From contig JAGVOT010000134.1 of assembly GCA_020052615.1 (NCBI GenBank), positions 62,001 through 126,000 of the forward strand: a stretch of DNA of 64,000 nt. Reading direction: 5' to 3'. Positions 23,720 to 32,521 of the stretch are shown one piece after another. The stretch comes from Nitrospirota bacterium (lineage in GTDB: Bacteria; Nitrospirota; UBA9217). The notes under the pieces are model-generated. The model had not been told where the DNA came from and did not search any database. It saw nothing but the letters and a program-made list of their open reading frames with translations. Made by a program: the position numbers and the translations under genes. The stretch's first letter is position 1, and every line of letters begins with the position of its first letter.

Positions 23720-24241
23720 ATGCGTAACCTTGGCAGGAAGGGCTTCTCCATGCTTGAGATGTTGACCGTGCTGATGATTATGGGGGTTTTAAGCTCGATC
23801 GCTTTTTCGGCGATGCACGGATACTTCGCGAGAACGAAGCTCAGGAACACGGTCGAGATCGTCGCAGCAGACATCCGGCAGGCACGGTGGCTGGCCCGTA
23901 CCCGCTCTGCCCCATGCACGATTGTTTTTGACGCGGCATCACAGGCCTATGTCATAAGCGGCGAAAAGTCATCCTTGCTGCCCGAAGGTATACGGTTCGG
24001 CATTGACCCCACGGTGAGCGGCAAACCTTCCAATCCCTACTCGGCCCCGCCCCAGGACGGGATCTCTTTCGACAGCGGCAGCAAGAAGAACTTCGCACGG
24101 TTCTTTCCTTCCGGCACGGTAGCGCCTACCGGGGCGGTCTATATCACTGACGGAAAAGAGACGATGGCGATCACCGTTGCCATAACGGGCAGACCAAAGA
24201 TCTGGAAGTCCCACGGCGGGCATAAGTGGGTCTCGCTGTAG
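23720..24241 (+). CDS. FimT-like minor pseudopilin
   Basis: The 173-residue protein begins MRNLGRKG-FSMLEMLTVLMIMGVLS, a class III prepilin leader cut after Gly8, followed by the conserved E at position 5 and a hydrophobic helix. The C-terminal part has the GspH/FimT pattern (..LRNTVEIVAADIRQARWLARTRSAP.. and ..SFDSGSKKNFARFFPSG..). These proteins prime type IV pilus assembly. The ATG at 23720 has CAGGAGGTGAACC upstream. Its own terminator follows, and the sigma-54 promoter of the next operon lies beyond it, so it is transcribed on its own. Confidence 0.85.
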   Translation: MRNLGRKGFSMLEMLTVLMIMGVLSSIAFSAMHGYFARTKLRNTVEIVAADIRQARWLARTRSAPCTIVFDAASQAYVISGEKSSLLPEGIRFGIDPTVSGKPSNPYSAPPQDGISFDSGSKKNFARFFPSGTVAPTGAVYITDGKETMAITVAITGRPKIWKSHGGHKWVSL

Positions 24242-24335
24242 GTTGTAGGTTCCTGTGGCCTGGTCGTTTTATTGATTGATGTCAAGTCGACGTTACACGA
24301 ATGATCCAGGTTCCCCCGTACCAATGGTATCGGTT

Positions 24336-24386
24336 AAAGGCAGGTCGCGTTGCGGTATTTGATAATACCGGGGGCGGCCTGCCTTT
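24336..24386 (+). terminator. Rho-independent terminator
   Basis: AAAGGCAGG (from 24337) pairs with CCTGCCTTT and an inner stem CGGTATT/AATACCG closes the loop TGAT; T-rich bases follow. It separates the single pseudopilin gene from the pilus operon downstream. Confidence 0.78.
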
Positions 24387-24500
24387 TGTATATAATCAGG
24401 TCAACAAGAGATTGGGTAATGCATTACACAGGTTGGATGAGGAGGTTATTAAAATCAGCTGAAATGTCTTCCAATATATTGATATTACAACAAAATATAA

Positions 24501-24516
24501 TGGCATGCGGTTTGCT
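24501..24516 (+). promoter_or_regulatory. Sigma-54 promoter for the minor pilin operon
   Basis: TGGCATGCGGTTTGCT matches the -24/-12 consensus TGGCACG-N4-TTGCW with a single mismatch, and GG and GC are exactly 12 bases apart. Transcription would begin near 24527, about 29 bases before the first gene. An NtrC-type activator is required for such promoters; one is encoded at 54803. The rest of the gap 24242-24500 is AT-rich with no gene visible. Confidence 0.8.
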
Positions 24517-24555
24517 TTATTAGTCATACTAATTGGACAATGAAAGGCGGAAAGC

Positions 24556-24747
24556 ATGCCAAAATTCCGGCTCATATGCCCTGAATGCAGTGCAGCGGTC
24601 ATTACGACATACCCGGAGGCTGCGGTCTGGGAACTGTGCCCTGCCTGCAGACGACACATGTGGGACCTCTATGACGCGCGCATGGCTGACAAGGTGGATG
24701 CGAAGTCGGCGATAGGGACGGGAAGGAGCACTCATGCTGAGAATTAG
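24556..24747 (+). CDS. Small zinc-ribbon protein in the pilin operon
   Basis: The 63-residue protein has two CPxC knuckles, C8-PE-C11 and C28-PA-C31, 17 residues apart, the spacing of a zinc ribbon. It is cytosolic, with no leader. The last 14 bases overlap the next pseudopilin gene, so the two are translationally coupled, and it is the first gene after the sigma-54 promoter. No described pilus protein that I recall has this form. It may bind RNA or DNA or be a regulatory partner of the operon. Confidence 0.65.
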   Translation: MPKFRLICPECSAAVITTYPEAAVWELCPACRRHMWDLYDARMADKVDAKSAIGTGRSTHAEN

Positions 24748-25345
24748 CAGAAAGCCGATGATTCGGTCCCAACAGGCTTTCACCATAGTAGAGCTGCTGG
24801 TGGTCATCGGCATCATGGCGACCCTCATCACCATTGCTTCGGTCTCCATTTCCAACTCATTGCGCAACGCACGATTGAAGGATTCCACGCGTGAGCTTCA
24901 GGGGGAGTTGGTGACGATCAGGAACAGGGCGCGGACCCAGCAGCGGATAGTTGTGGTCCAGATGACCGCGACGAGTATCACTGCGTTCTATGATATGAAC
25001 AATGACAAGGTCTACGATGCAGCCGTGGATTTCATTGATGTCAGCAATCCACCCAACGGTGTATTTGATGCCGGCGTTGACACGCCCGGGCTGTTTTTTC
25101 AACATACCTATACGAATGGCATCCAGTTCACTGTGTCCAGTATCCCCGGTGCTGCTGCCCTGGTTCCTCTGACTACTTTCCGATTCAATGCTGCGGGCAA
25201 CATCGACGATGACAACCGCGTCATAACCGTCAGCCTCAACACGGAGCCGAAACGACAGTATCGGATCTGGCTCTTCACCACCGGCAACACCCGGGTGGAG
25301 CGAAGCGAAGATGCCGGCGTTACCTGGCCCACAAGACCGTGGTAG
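24734..25345 (+). CDS. fimU: FimU/GspH-type minor pseudopilin
   Basis: The 203-residue protein has a long leader MLRISRKPMIRSQQA-FTIVELLVVIGIMATLITIASV. The prepilin peptidase site is A|F rather than the usual G|F. E5 of the mature protein is present. The rest follows the GspH pattern, ..LRNARLKDSTRELQGELVTIRNRARTQQR.., and the ending ..NAAGNIDDDNRVITVSLNTEPKRQYRIWLFTTGNTRVER.. GGAAGGAG precedes ATG 24734. It belongs with pilV, pilW and pilX below. Confidence 0.83.
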   Translation: MLRISRKPMIRSQQAFTIVELLVVIGIMATLITIASVSISNSLRNARLKDSTRELQGELVTIRNRARTQQRIVVVQMTATSITAFYDMNNDKVYDAAVDFIDVSNPPNGVFDAGVDTPGLFFQHTYTNGIQFTVSSIPGAAALVPLTTFRFNAAGNIDDDNRVITVSLNTEPKRQYRIWLFTTGNTRVERSEDAGVTWPTRPW

Positions 25346-25369
25346 TAATAGCCGGCCAAGGAGGATATC

Positions 25370-25927
25370 GTGGTACGTTCAGACTTTACAAAGGACCGTC
25401 AGGGCGGTTTCACCCTCTTGGAAACCCTGATCGCGGTCGCGATACTGGCCTTCGGACTGTTATCTGTCGTTACCATGGTGGAGGTATCCTACTCGGCCGG
25501 CGCGCTCGCCAAGAACACGACCAAGGCCACGGAACTGGCGGGCTGGATGATGGACCGTATCCTTCAGGACACATCACTGGCGACCCAGCCCTATACGGCG
25601 AGCATAACCAGCATTCGATCATACGACAACGATGGAACGACTGCCGTGAAACTCATCACCAATAGTGCTGTGGACCCGTTGAACGAGCCGGGCAGAACGG
25701 CCCTTCAGCAGTGGCGGTCGTTGATTCAGGGCACTGCCATCGCGACTTACATCGGCGCGGACCAACTGCGCGGCGACCGGCTCCCCGGGGGGCTGGGTGA
25801 AGTGATCATCGTTCCCTATGACGCCAGCAAGGGCGGAAACCACTCGGTGATGGTTCAGGTGACGTGGAGCAAGGGGCTTATAGAGCATCGTGTTCGCCTG
25901 GAAAATGTCCTGGCGACATCGGAATAA
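25370..25927 (+). CDS. pilV: PilV-type minor pilin
   Basis: The start is GTG 25370 with AAGGAGGATATC upstream. The leader MVRSDFTKDRQGG-FTLLETLIAVAILAFGLLSVVTM is typical of PilV (LLETLIA-x-x-IL-x-x-GLL). The 185-residue protein continues with a helix ..AGALAKNTTKATELAGWMMDRI.. and ..VMVQVTWSKGLIEHRVRLENVL, like type II pseudopilin I/V. With FimU, PilW and PilX it should form the tip complex of the pilus that presents PilY1. The spacing to the next gene is 13 bases. Confidence 0.86.
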   Translation: MVRSDFTKDRQGGFTLLETLIAVAILAFGLLSVVTMVEVSYSAGALAKNTTKATELAGWMMDRILQDTSLATQPYTASITSIRSYDNDGTTAVKLITNSAVDPLNEPGRTALQQWRSLIQGTAIATYIGADQLRGDRLPGGLGEVIIVPYDASKGGNHSVMVQVTWSKGLIEHRVRLENVLATSE

Positions 25928-25940
25928 TAAGGGAGGCGGT

Positions 25941-26909
25941 ATGGGTGCTCATGGACACGATCGGGGCTTCACGCTGGTCGAACTGCTGATCGCGATCTTC
26001 CTTGGCATGCTGGTCATGTCCGGCGGGTACATGGTTTTCCAGGCCAGCAACCGAGCCACGCGGGAACAGAACCTGGACAACCGCATGCAGGACAATGCGC
26101 GGGTCGCCATGGACGTGCTCTCGAGGAACTTCCGGCGCGCCGGTTTCCTGGTCAACTTCACCAGCTATCCCATAGGCCAGTCGGTGGACGGCATGACATC
26201 CAAACTGACCACGACGAATTCCGACGCAGGCCCCGACAGTGTGTCCATACTGGGTGGGACGCTCTCTACGGTCAGGTTCCTCCAGCGGTCCGCGGACCAG
26301 GGAGCATCAACGCTGATCGTGAACGACATCACGGGCATAAATGTGAACAACGTCATCGGTGTGGGGCTCACTTTCAGCAGTGTTGTCTCCGCGGTGAACG
26401 CCGGGTCAAATACTATTACGTTGAACACAACCGTCCCGACCGGGGCCACCAACATGTACTATCCCGGTGTGGTCCTGCAGGACAATGTTACGCCGTCGAA
26501 CCAGACACCTGCGCCAGTGCGCCTGTTGACGGCAATCCGCTACCAGATCAATTCTGCGAACGCCGCTCACCCGCAGCTGGAACAGGTGACCCAGGGGACG
26601 ACCGAGCCGGTGGCCGAGGACGTCGAGGATCTGCAGATCGCCTACGGAGTGGACCGGAACAACAACCGCATTATCGAGGCAGGAGAGTGGACCTACATGC
26701 CAACGACCAACGAGATCGACAAGATCCGGCTGGTGCGCGTCACCCTGGTGGCGCGGACCGCCACTCCCGATCCCCTGCTCCTGAACGTGCCGCAGACCGT
26801 TCCGTCCATCGAGGACCGCCCGCAGCGGATCGTCAACGACGGATACCGGCGGTATATCCTGACGCGGATCATTAAGACGAAGAATCTCGACGCGATCTTT
26901 ACGCTGTAG
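25941..26909 (+). CDS. pilW: PilW-type minor pilin
   Basis: ATG 25941 has GGGAGGCGGT upstream, which favours it over the in-frame start at 25890 inside pilV. The leader MGAHGHDRG-FTLVELLIAIFLGMLVMSG is a classical prepilin site. The 322-residue mature body has ..NLDNRMQDNARVAMDVLSRNFRRAGFL.., the PilW hallmark, and a C-terminal ..YRRYILTRIIKTKNL. It should connect PilV to PilX in the minor pilin complex. No frameshift or missing part is seen. Confidence 0.86.
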   Translation: MGAHGHDRGFTLVELLIAIFLGMLVMSGGYMVFQASNRATREQNLDNRMQDNARVAMDVLSRNFRRAGFLVNFTSYPIGQSVDGMTSKLTTTNSDAGPDSVSILGGTLSTVRFLQRSADQGASTLIVNDITGINVNNVIGVGLTFSSVVSAVNAGSNTITLNTTVPTGATNMYYPGVVLQDNVTPSNQTPAPVRLLTAIRYQINSANAAHPQLEQVTQGTTEPVAEDVEDLQIAYGVDRNNNRIIEAGEWTYMPTTNEIDKIRLVRVTLVARTATPDPLLLNVPQTVPSIEDRPQRIVNDGYRRYILTRIIKTKNLDAIFTL

Positions 26910-26923
26910 AAGAGAGGTGACCT

Positions 26924-27502
26924 ATGCTTACGATCATGAGCAACAAAAAAGGCATTGCCCTGGTGAGCACGCTGTTCTTCCTGATCATCGTGACGATGCT
27001 CTCGACTGCGGCGATCATGCTCTCCACGGTGCAGATGAAGGTGTCGAGCAGCATGTCTCGGTGGGAACGGGGACTTTCAGCGGCCGAGGGCGGTATCAAC
27101 TACGTCGTTCCGCTCCTTCAGTATGTACATTTTGACAGGAAGATCCCGACTCAGTACTGCACGTCTCTCGCTGCGGTAGCGCCCTGCGTTGTTCCTCCGA
27201 ACGTCCACACCCTTATCACGGAGCTTCAGACACTGGTGGAAGACGACGACACGGAGAACCTTCGCATCGCGGCCGCCCCCGCTCCGAGCATGTCCCAGGA
27301 TTTCAATCTCAGCATCGACCTCGACATGGTCGGGACCACCATAACGTCGGGCGGCGGCGTGGAAGCCTCCTGGGCCTATCATGGCGGCGCGTACAGCAGT
27401 TCGCTGCTGCGGGCGTACCGGGTGAGAAGCGAAGCCGCGGTCCCCGGCGGGACCAGCAGGACCGCTGTCTGTCAGGTTATCTGGCTGCGGGCCATCATGT
27501 AG
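26924..27502 (+). CDS. pilX: PilX-type minor pilin
   Basis: The 192-residue protein begins MLTIMSNKKG-IALVSTLFFLIIVTMLSTAAIML, the PilX/PilX_N pattern: a G|I prepilin site with no Glu at position 5. It continues with ..VSSSMSRWERGLSAAEGGIN.., typical of PilX. It lies 15 bases after pilW and 47 bases before the next small gene, so it is in the same operon. The long frame is intact. Confidence 0.8.
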   Translation: MLTIMSNKKGIALVSTLFFLIIVTMLSTAAIMLSTVQMKVSSSMSRWERGLSAAEGGINYVVPLLQYVHFDRKIPTQYCTSLAAVAPCVVPPNVHTLITELQTLVEDDDTENLRIAAAPAPSMSQDFNLSIDLDMVGTTITSGGGVEASWAYHGGAYSSSLLRAYRVRSEAAVPGGTSRTAVCQVIWLRAIM

Positions 27503-27549
27503 GGATAGGATCCTGTAAAAGGACGTCAACCGGTATAAGGAGTAGTGCC

Positions 27550-27900
27550 ATGAACAGACAGGGAAAGATAAGATTCACTTTGGTGTTGACGCTGTTCGCA
27601 GTTCTTCTGACGATAACGAACATGGTCATGGCAGGCGCAAATATCAAAGTCAGCGGAACACTCGACGCTGTCGAGGAACAGGGTAAAGTCGTCATCATAA
27701 CGACCAAGAGCGACAGAATTGATAAGACGGAGAGAGAACATCCTGCCGCATATCAGGTATCCCCATATGCCCTGATCCTTGACGGGAGGGGGCGTAAGAC
27801 AAAACTGGATACCTATGTGATCCCGACCAAGGTGGAATTTGAAGTGGAGTATACCCCGAGCGCAGCGGTGATCAAGAAGATCAGGGAAATTCCTCAGTAA
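27550..27900 (+). CDS. Small secreted protein before pilY1
   Basis: The 116-residue protein has a signal peptide (MNRQGKIRFTLVLTLFAVLLTITNMVMAGA) and a short beta-rich body: VSGTLDAVEEQGKVVIIT, YQVSPYALILDGRGRKTKL and VPTKVEFEVEYTPSAAVIKKI. The ribosome site AAGGAG lies 9 bases upstream of ATG 27550. Its stop is 30 bases before the pilY1 start, so it is part of the operon. I do not recognise the family. It may be a pilus accessory protein acting in the periplasm or with PilY1. Confidence 0.72.
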   Translation: MNRQGKIRFTLVLTLFAVLLTITNMVMAGANIKVSGTLDAVEEQGKVVIITTKSDRIDKTEREHPAAYQVSPYALILDGRGRKTKLDTYVIPTKVEFEVEYTPSAAVIKKIREIPQ

Positions 27901-27930
27901 GTGGCGCAAGTGAAAAGGACGGTGAACGGT

Positions 27931-30900
27931 ATGAGATATTTCATGAAATATAAAAGAACGATCCTGGCGCTGGTGGTCCTGACGATCACGGCCTGGCATG
28001 GCGGCGCCTATGGGGGCGACGCCTGGCTCGATGCGAACGGCATCCGCATCGACAATGTCAACCTGAACGGCCTGCACGTCACGAACAACACCTACTGGAT
28101 CGATCCGCCGTTCCTGAGTGCCAAGGTCAGGCCGAACGTGCTGTTCGTGCTCGACAACTCCGGAAGCATGAACGAACCCGCGTACCGGAGCGACTTCGAT
28201 CCCACGCAGTTCGTGAACGGGCATTACTTCGGGTATTTTGATCCCACGACCTGGTACGAGTATGCGAGCAACCAGTGGACGCCGACGACCAAGGACCCCG
28301 CGACCGCGACCAGCGCGAACCCCATCGCGAAGGGGGATATCCTAAACTGGGCTTACACTGCGAAGATCGAGGCCGCCAAAAAGCTGCTGCTCGGCGGCAA
28401 GGCGAATCCCCGTTCCATGACCACGGGCTGCTGCGTGAAGCTCACGGGAGAGACCTCTGCAAGCAGTTACTCCAAGAACTATGACAGCACGCTGGTCCCT
28501 GTTGCCGACAAGGTCATCTATCCATTTGACGGGAACTATCTGTACAGGAGAAGCGGAGGGTCGCTCACCATTTCTCCGATCACGGCGGGAACGACATTGT
28601 ATGCTTACCCGGCCGGAGAGCTCAGCGCGCCCGTTTCCTGGCTCAGGGGAGGTTCGAGCGTTCAGCCGACCCTCTGGCAGTCCGTCGATGAAACAGCAGC
28701 AGACAACGGCACAACCACCATCCTGAACCAGTCCAAAAAAGACATTGTCCTGTTCGATTATCTTTATGCCGATCCGGTGCCCGCTCTCAACATAGCCAAC
28801 ATCTCGATCTCGGTGGTCGCAAGAGAGAGCAGCAGCAGCAGCAGCAGAAGGGCATATCTTGCGGGAGCGCTTCAGGTGAATGGAGAAACCTACTCAGCGG
28901 GGACCGTCCAAATCACGAGCACAAGCTATCGCACTTATACCATCGGCTCCTGGGATGCCAATCCTGATTCGGGAGCGGCTTGGACGTGGGCGGATATTAA
29001 GACCGCGGGCGCTGCCGCGCTGGAGGGATTCGGGATGTCCGCGAGTATCAACAACGGAGGAGTCCCTACCACCACGAACTATCCGACCGTCACACGGGTC
29101 CAGCTCGTCATCACGCTCGATGTCCCGGCCGGCGGAACATACGGCTTGACGGTTGATACGAACAGATCTGATGTTCGGGGTATTCTGGACGATCTGAGCA
29201 ATGATGCCCGGTTCGGATTGGCATATTATAACACCAGTAACCAGGGTGGTCGTATCGAGACCTATGTGGATTTTGGAACACCGACCAGCATGATCACCTC
29301 CATCGGCAACCTGACCCCGAGCACCTGGACGCCTCTTGCAGAAACGCTTCACGAGATGGTGCGCTATTTCCGTCAGGAGGCGCCCTATTACAACAACAAT
29401 CCCGGCGACTATATAGTTGCACAGAAAAATGATCCTTATTATTTCCAGTATACAAAGCTGGCCGGCTCCGGGCTCACGGACCAGTACGTGCCCTGCGCAA
29501 AATCCTTCATTCTGATGATGACCGACGGTGAACCGACGCAGGACCTGAGCATCCCTGCAGCGCTGCAGGATTATGATAATGACGGCAAGGATCCCGGCAC
29601 GTATCCGAGCAACGGATCCGATTATCTCGATGATGTCGCATACTGGGCGCGGCAGCTCGACCATCGAGCGGACCTTACCGGCGTACAGAACATCATCACC
29701 TACCCCGTGTTCATGTTTGGAAAGGGTTCGAACATTCTCATGGATACGGCGATCAACGGCGGTTATGAGGATCTCGACGGCAATAATAAGCCGGGATGTA
29801 TATATCCGAAGGTCGCCGGTGCGCCCACGCAGGACGAACTTCGGGAATGCTACCGGAATTCCAACGGAAATTTGAATGCGAGCGGCGATGATCTCCTGGA
29901 TCCTTATAATAGCGTCACGAACCCTGACGGCGACGTGCCGCTAACCTATTTTCAGGGTGACGACGGTTATGAACTGCAGACGAGTATCATCGACGCTATC
30001 GCGGCAATACTGAAGCGCGCGGCCTCGGGGACCAGCGTGTCCGTGCTCGGTTCGTCATGGAAGGGCGAAGGCTCTATGTATCAGGCCTACTTCTACCCGG
30101 AGAAGGTGGAGGGACTGCGCAGGATAAAATGGACCGGCTACTTCCATTCGCTCTTTGTTGACCGGAACGGCCTGATCCACGAGGACACGAACGGCGACGG
30201 GAAAATGATACCCTCCGATGACTATGTCGTTGAGTTCGAATTTCAAGCCGGCAACGACACCAAGATAAAGTACTTCAAGGATGAGGTGAACAACGTCGAC
30301 ATGAGCGATCCACATCCCGACGGGAAAGTGGATGGGACTGTGCCGATCAAGACTGTTGGGATCACCGATGCTCATCCGATCTGGGACGGCGGCAAGATGC
30401 TGGCCAAACGCGACCCGGCCGACCGCGCGATCTACACGTCTCTCGATGCATTTACGGCGACACCTCCGGCCACGAATCCGACACTCATTGATTTCAAGGA
30501 CACCAATGCCTCGTCGCTCCGGCCCTATCTACGCGCAAAGACCGATGCGGCAGCAACGAACCTGATCAACTTCGTCCGCGGCGCCGAGATCCCGGGATGG
30601 AGGGACCGGAGGTTGACTGTCGATGGGACTGTCATGACCTGGAAGCTCGGCGACATCGTCTTTTCTGACCCGGTTGTGGTCGCGACGCCGAAAGAGCGTT
30701 TCGACGTTATCTACAACGACAAGACTTACGCGGAATTCTACAACCAGTATGCCAATCGGCGCAGCGTCGTTTATGTCGGCGTGAACGACGGAGTGCTCCG
30801 TGCCTTTAACGGGGGGTTCTTCCTTTCGACGACCGAGACGAACCCGGACAAGGACACCGCGCAGATAACCTTCTGCACAAGTCTGGATCCTAACGACGAC

Positions 30901-32442
30901 ACAAAGTGCGGGCCCGATGATCCTGACAAACCGCTGGGCAAGGAACTGTGGGGCTTCATTCCGCCTGATGTTCTTCCGCACCTGGCGTGGATGGCAGACC
31001 CGGATTACCAACATACATACTACGTTGACAACATGGTAAGGGTCACCGACGCGCGCATCTTCGCCGATGACAAAGACCATCCGAAAGGGTGGGGCACCGT
31101 CATCATTGTCAGCCTTAGGTTCGGTGGCGGCGAGATCGACGTGACCGATGATTTCGGCTCTGGTTCGACGACCAAACAGTTCAAGTCGGCGTACTATGCC
31201 CTTGATGTGACCAATCCCGACCTGCCGCCGAAGCTGTTGTGGAGATTCACAGATTATAATATGGGCTTCACATGGAGCGTGCCGACGTTTGTGCGTGAAG
31301 AAGCCGGTGGGGCCGATACATGGTACATTGCTATGGGATCGGGACCAAGCAACTATCGCGGGGGAAAAGCGATCGATAATACTATAGTGAATACAAAGTT
31401 CACTAAAGATACTGTTGTGGCAGGACTGAAGGGGATGGATTATATTGGAGGTTTTCTCTATGTGATGAATTTGGCGACAGGGGCGCCAGATGCAGCCTGG
31501 ACAGTTCATCCCTCATCTGGAAGGAGAGGCGTTATAAAAGGTAGCGCTGTTCCTCTTTTTATTACTAGTCCTACAGCGGTTGACTATCCTTTAGATTTTA
31601 AATATGACATGCTGTATTTAAGCTATATCTATTGCTCTGCTGGCTGTTCTGCAGATGGCTATGGGACCTGGTCAGGAGATGTGCAGCGCGTAAAAACATT
31701 TAATTCTGTTGATCCGGGAAAATGGGTATGGTCCAGGTTGTTCGCGACAAATCAACCGGTTACAGTGAAACCGGCTGTCGGCATTGACCAGCGAGGGAAT
31801 ATCTGGGTTTACTATGGAACAGGGAGATTTTTACATATCGATGATCGATTTAATACAGTTGCGCAAAATTATTATGGAATAAAGGATCCTTGTTACACTG
31901 CCAACTGTTCCTCGACTGTTTTGAATGGCATAAACATCTTGAATTCGAGCAGTATCACAGTCAACAGTGACGGGACGATAACGCCAGTCCTTGCAACGAA
32001 TGCCTTGGGTACGGGGAAACCGTCTGCAAATATCAGCAGATTTGATGATCTTGCTAATTTTATGCGTGATCAGGCTGATGGATGGAAGATCACTCTTGCT
32101 GCCAGCGAACGGGTCATTGTAAATGGGTTCGTCGTGGGCGGCGTTGCAGGGTTCGGTAGTTACACGCCGACGCAGAGTCTTTGCGAGTTTGAGGGACGGT
32201 CGAAGCAGTATTATCCGTACTATCTGACCGGTACTGTTCCGTACATCCCCGGCGGCACGTTCCTCAACTCAGTTTGGGTGGATTCCGGCGGCGGTCTGCC
32301 ATCCATTCCTGCGGTGCGCGTCGGTTACGACGGGAAAGTAACACTCTATCTGCAGAAGAGTACTGGCGAGATACAAGTGCTGGAGATGCAGGCGGCGCAG
32401 ACCGTGTCAGGCGGATTAGGGTCCGGCGGGGAGTGCGATTGA
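27931..32442 (+). CDS. pilY1: PilY1-like pilus tip adhesin/assembly protein
   Basis: The ATG at 27931 is chosen over GTG 27901, because GGTGA sits 5 bases upstream and a signal peptide follows (MKYKRTILALVVLTITAWHGGAYG). The protein, about 1503 residues, has a von Willebrand A-like N-terminal region with the MIDAS DNSGSMNE, FILMMTDGEPTQDL and a C-terminal PilY1/PilC beta-propeller (VVYVGVNDGVLRAFNG, ELWGFIPPDVLPHLAWM, NIWVYYGTGRFL). Calcium-like loops such as DTNGDGKMIPSDD occur. PilY1 sits at the tip of type IV pili and mediates adhesion and surface sensing. A six-serine CAG run lies near base 28830. From about 31370 to 32110 the base composition is visibly poorer in GC than the rest. Confidence 0.9.
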   Translation: MRYFMKYKRTILALVVLTITAWHGGAYGGDAWLDANGIRIDNVNLNGLHVTNNTYWIDPPFLSAKVRPNVLFVLDNSGSMNEPAYRSDFDPTQFVNGHYFGYFDPTTWYEYASNQWTPTTKDPATATSANPIAKGDILNWAYTAKIEAAKKLLLGGKANPRSMTTGCCVKLTGETSASSYSKNYDSTLVPVADKVIYPFDGNYLYRRSGGSLTISPITAGTTLYAYPAGELSAPVSWLRGGSSVQPTLWQSVDETAADNGTTTILNQSKKDIVLFDYLYADPVPALNIANISISVVARESSSSSSRRAYLAGALQVNGETYSAGTVQITSTSYRTYTIGSWDANPDSGAAWTWADIKTAGAAALEGFGMSASINNGGVPTTTNYPTVTRVQLVITLDVPAGGTYGLTVDTNRSDVRGILDDLSNDARFGLAYYNTSNQGGRIETYVDFGTPTSMITSIGNLTPSTWTPLAETLHEMVRYFRQEAPYYNNNPGDYIVAQKNDPYYFQYTKLAGSGLTDQYVPCAKSFILMMTDGEPTQDLSIPAALQDYDNDGKDPGTYPSNGSDYLDDVAYWARQLDHRADLTGVQNIITYPVFMFGKGSNILMDTAINGGYEDLDGNNKPGCIYPKVAGAPTQDELRECYRNSNGNLNASGDDLLDPYNSVTNPDGDVPLTYFQGDDGYELQTSIIDAIAAILKRAASGTSVSVLGSSWKGEGSMYQAYFYPEKVEGLRRIKWTGYFHSLFVDRNGLIHEDTNGDGKMIPSDDYVVEFEFQAGNDTKIKYFKDEVNNVDMSDPHPDGKVDGTVPIKTVGITDAHPIWDGGKMLAKRDPADRAIYTSLDAFTATPPATNPTLIDFKDTNASSLRPYLRAKTDAAATNLINFVRGAEIPGWRDRRLTVDGTVMTWKLGDIVFSDPVVVATPKERFDVIYNDKTYAEFYNQYANRRSVVYVGVNDGVLRAFNGGFFLSTTETNPDKDTAQITFCTSLDPNDDTKCGPDDPDKPLGKELWGFIPPDVLPHLAWMADPDYQHTYYVDNMVRVTDARIFADDKDHPKGWGTVIIVSLRFGGGEIDVTDDFGSGSTTKQFKSAYYALDVTNPDLPPKLLWRFTDYNMGFTWSVPTFVREEAGGADTWYIAMGSGPSNYRGGKAIDNTIVNTKFTKDTVVAGLKGMDYIGGFLYVMNLATGAPDAAWTVHPSSGRRGVIKGSAVPLFITSPTAVDYPLDFKYDMLYLSYIYCSAGCSADGYGTWSGDVQRVKTFNSVDPGKWVWSRLFATNQPVTVKPAVGIDQRGNIWVYYGTGRFLHIDDRFNTVAQNYYGIKDPCYTANCSSTVLNGINILNSSSITVNSDGTITPVLATNALGTGKPSANISRFDDLANFMRDQADGWKITLAASERVIVNGFVVGGVAGFGSYTPTQSLCEFEGRSKQYYPYYLTGTVPYIPGGTFLNSVWVDSGGGLPSIPAVRVGYDGKVTLYLQKSTGEIQVLEMQAAQTVSGGLGSGGECD

Positions 32443-32470
32443 TCCGACTGTATCAGTGATGTAATAGTCG

Positions 32471-32504
32471 AACGGGCAAGGATTCATACCTTGCCCGTTT
32501 TTTT
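32471..32504 (+). terminator. Rho-independent terminator of the pilus operon
   Basis: CGGGCAAGG pairs with CCTTGCCCG around ATTCATA and is followed by seven T. It lies 30 bases after the pilY1 stop. Confidence 0.92.
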
Positions 32505-32521
32505 ATGTATGCCAGGCATGA

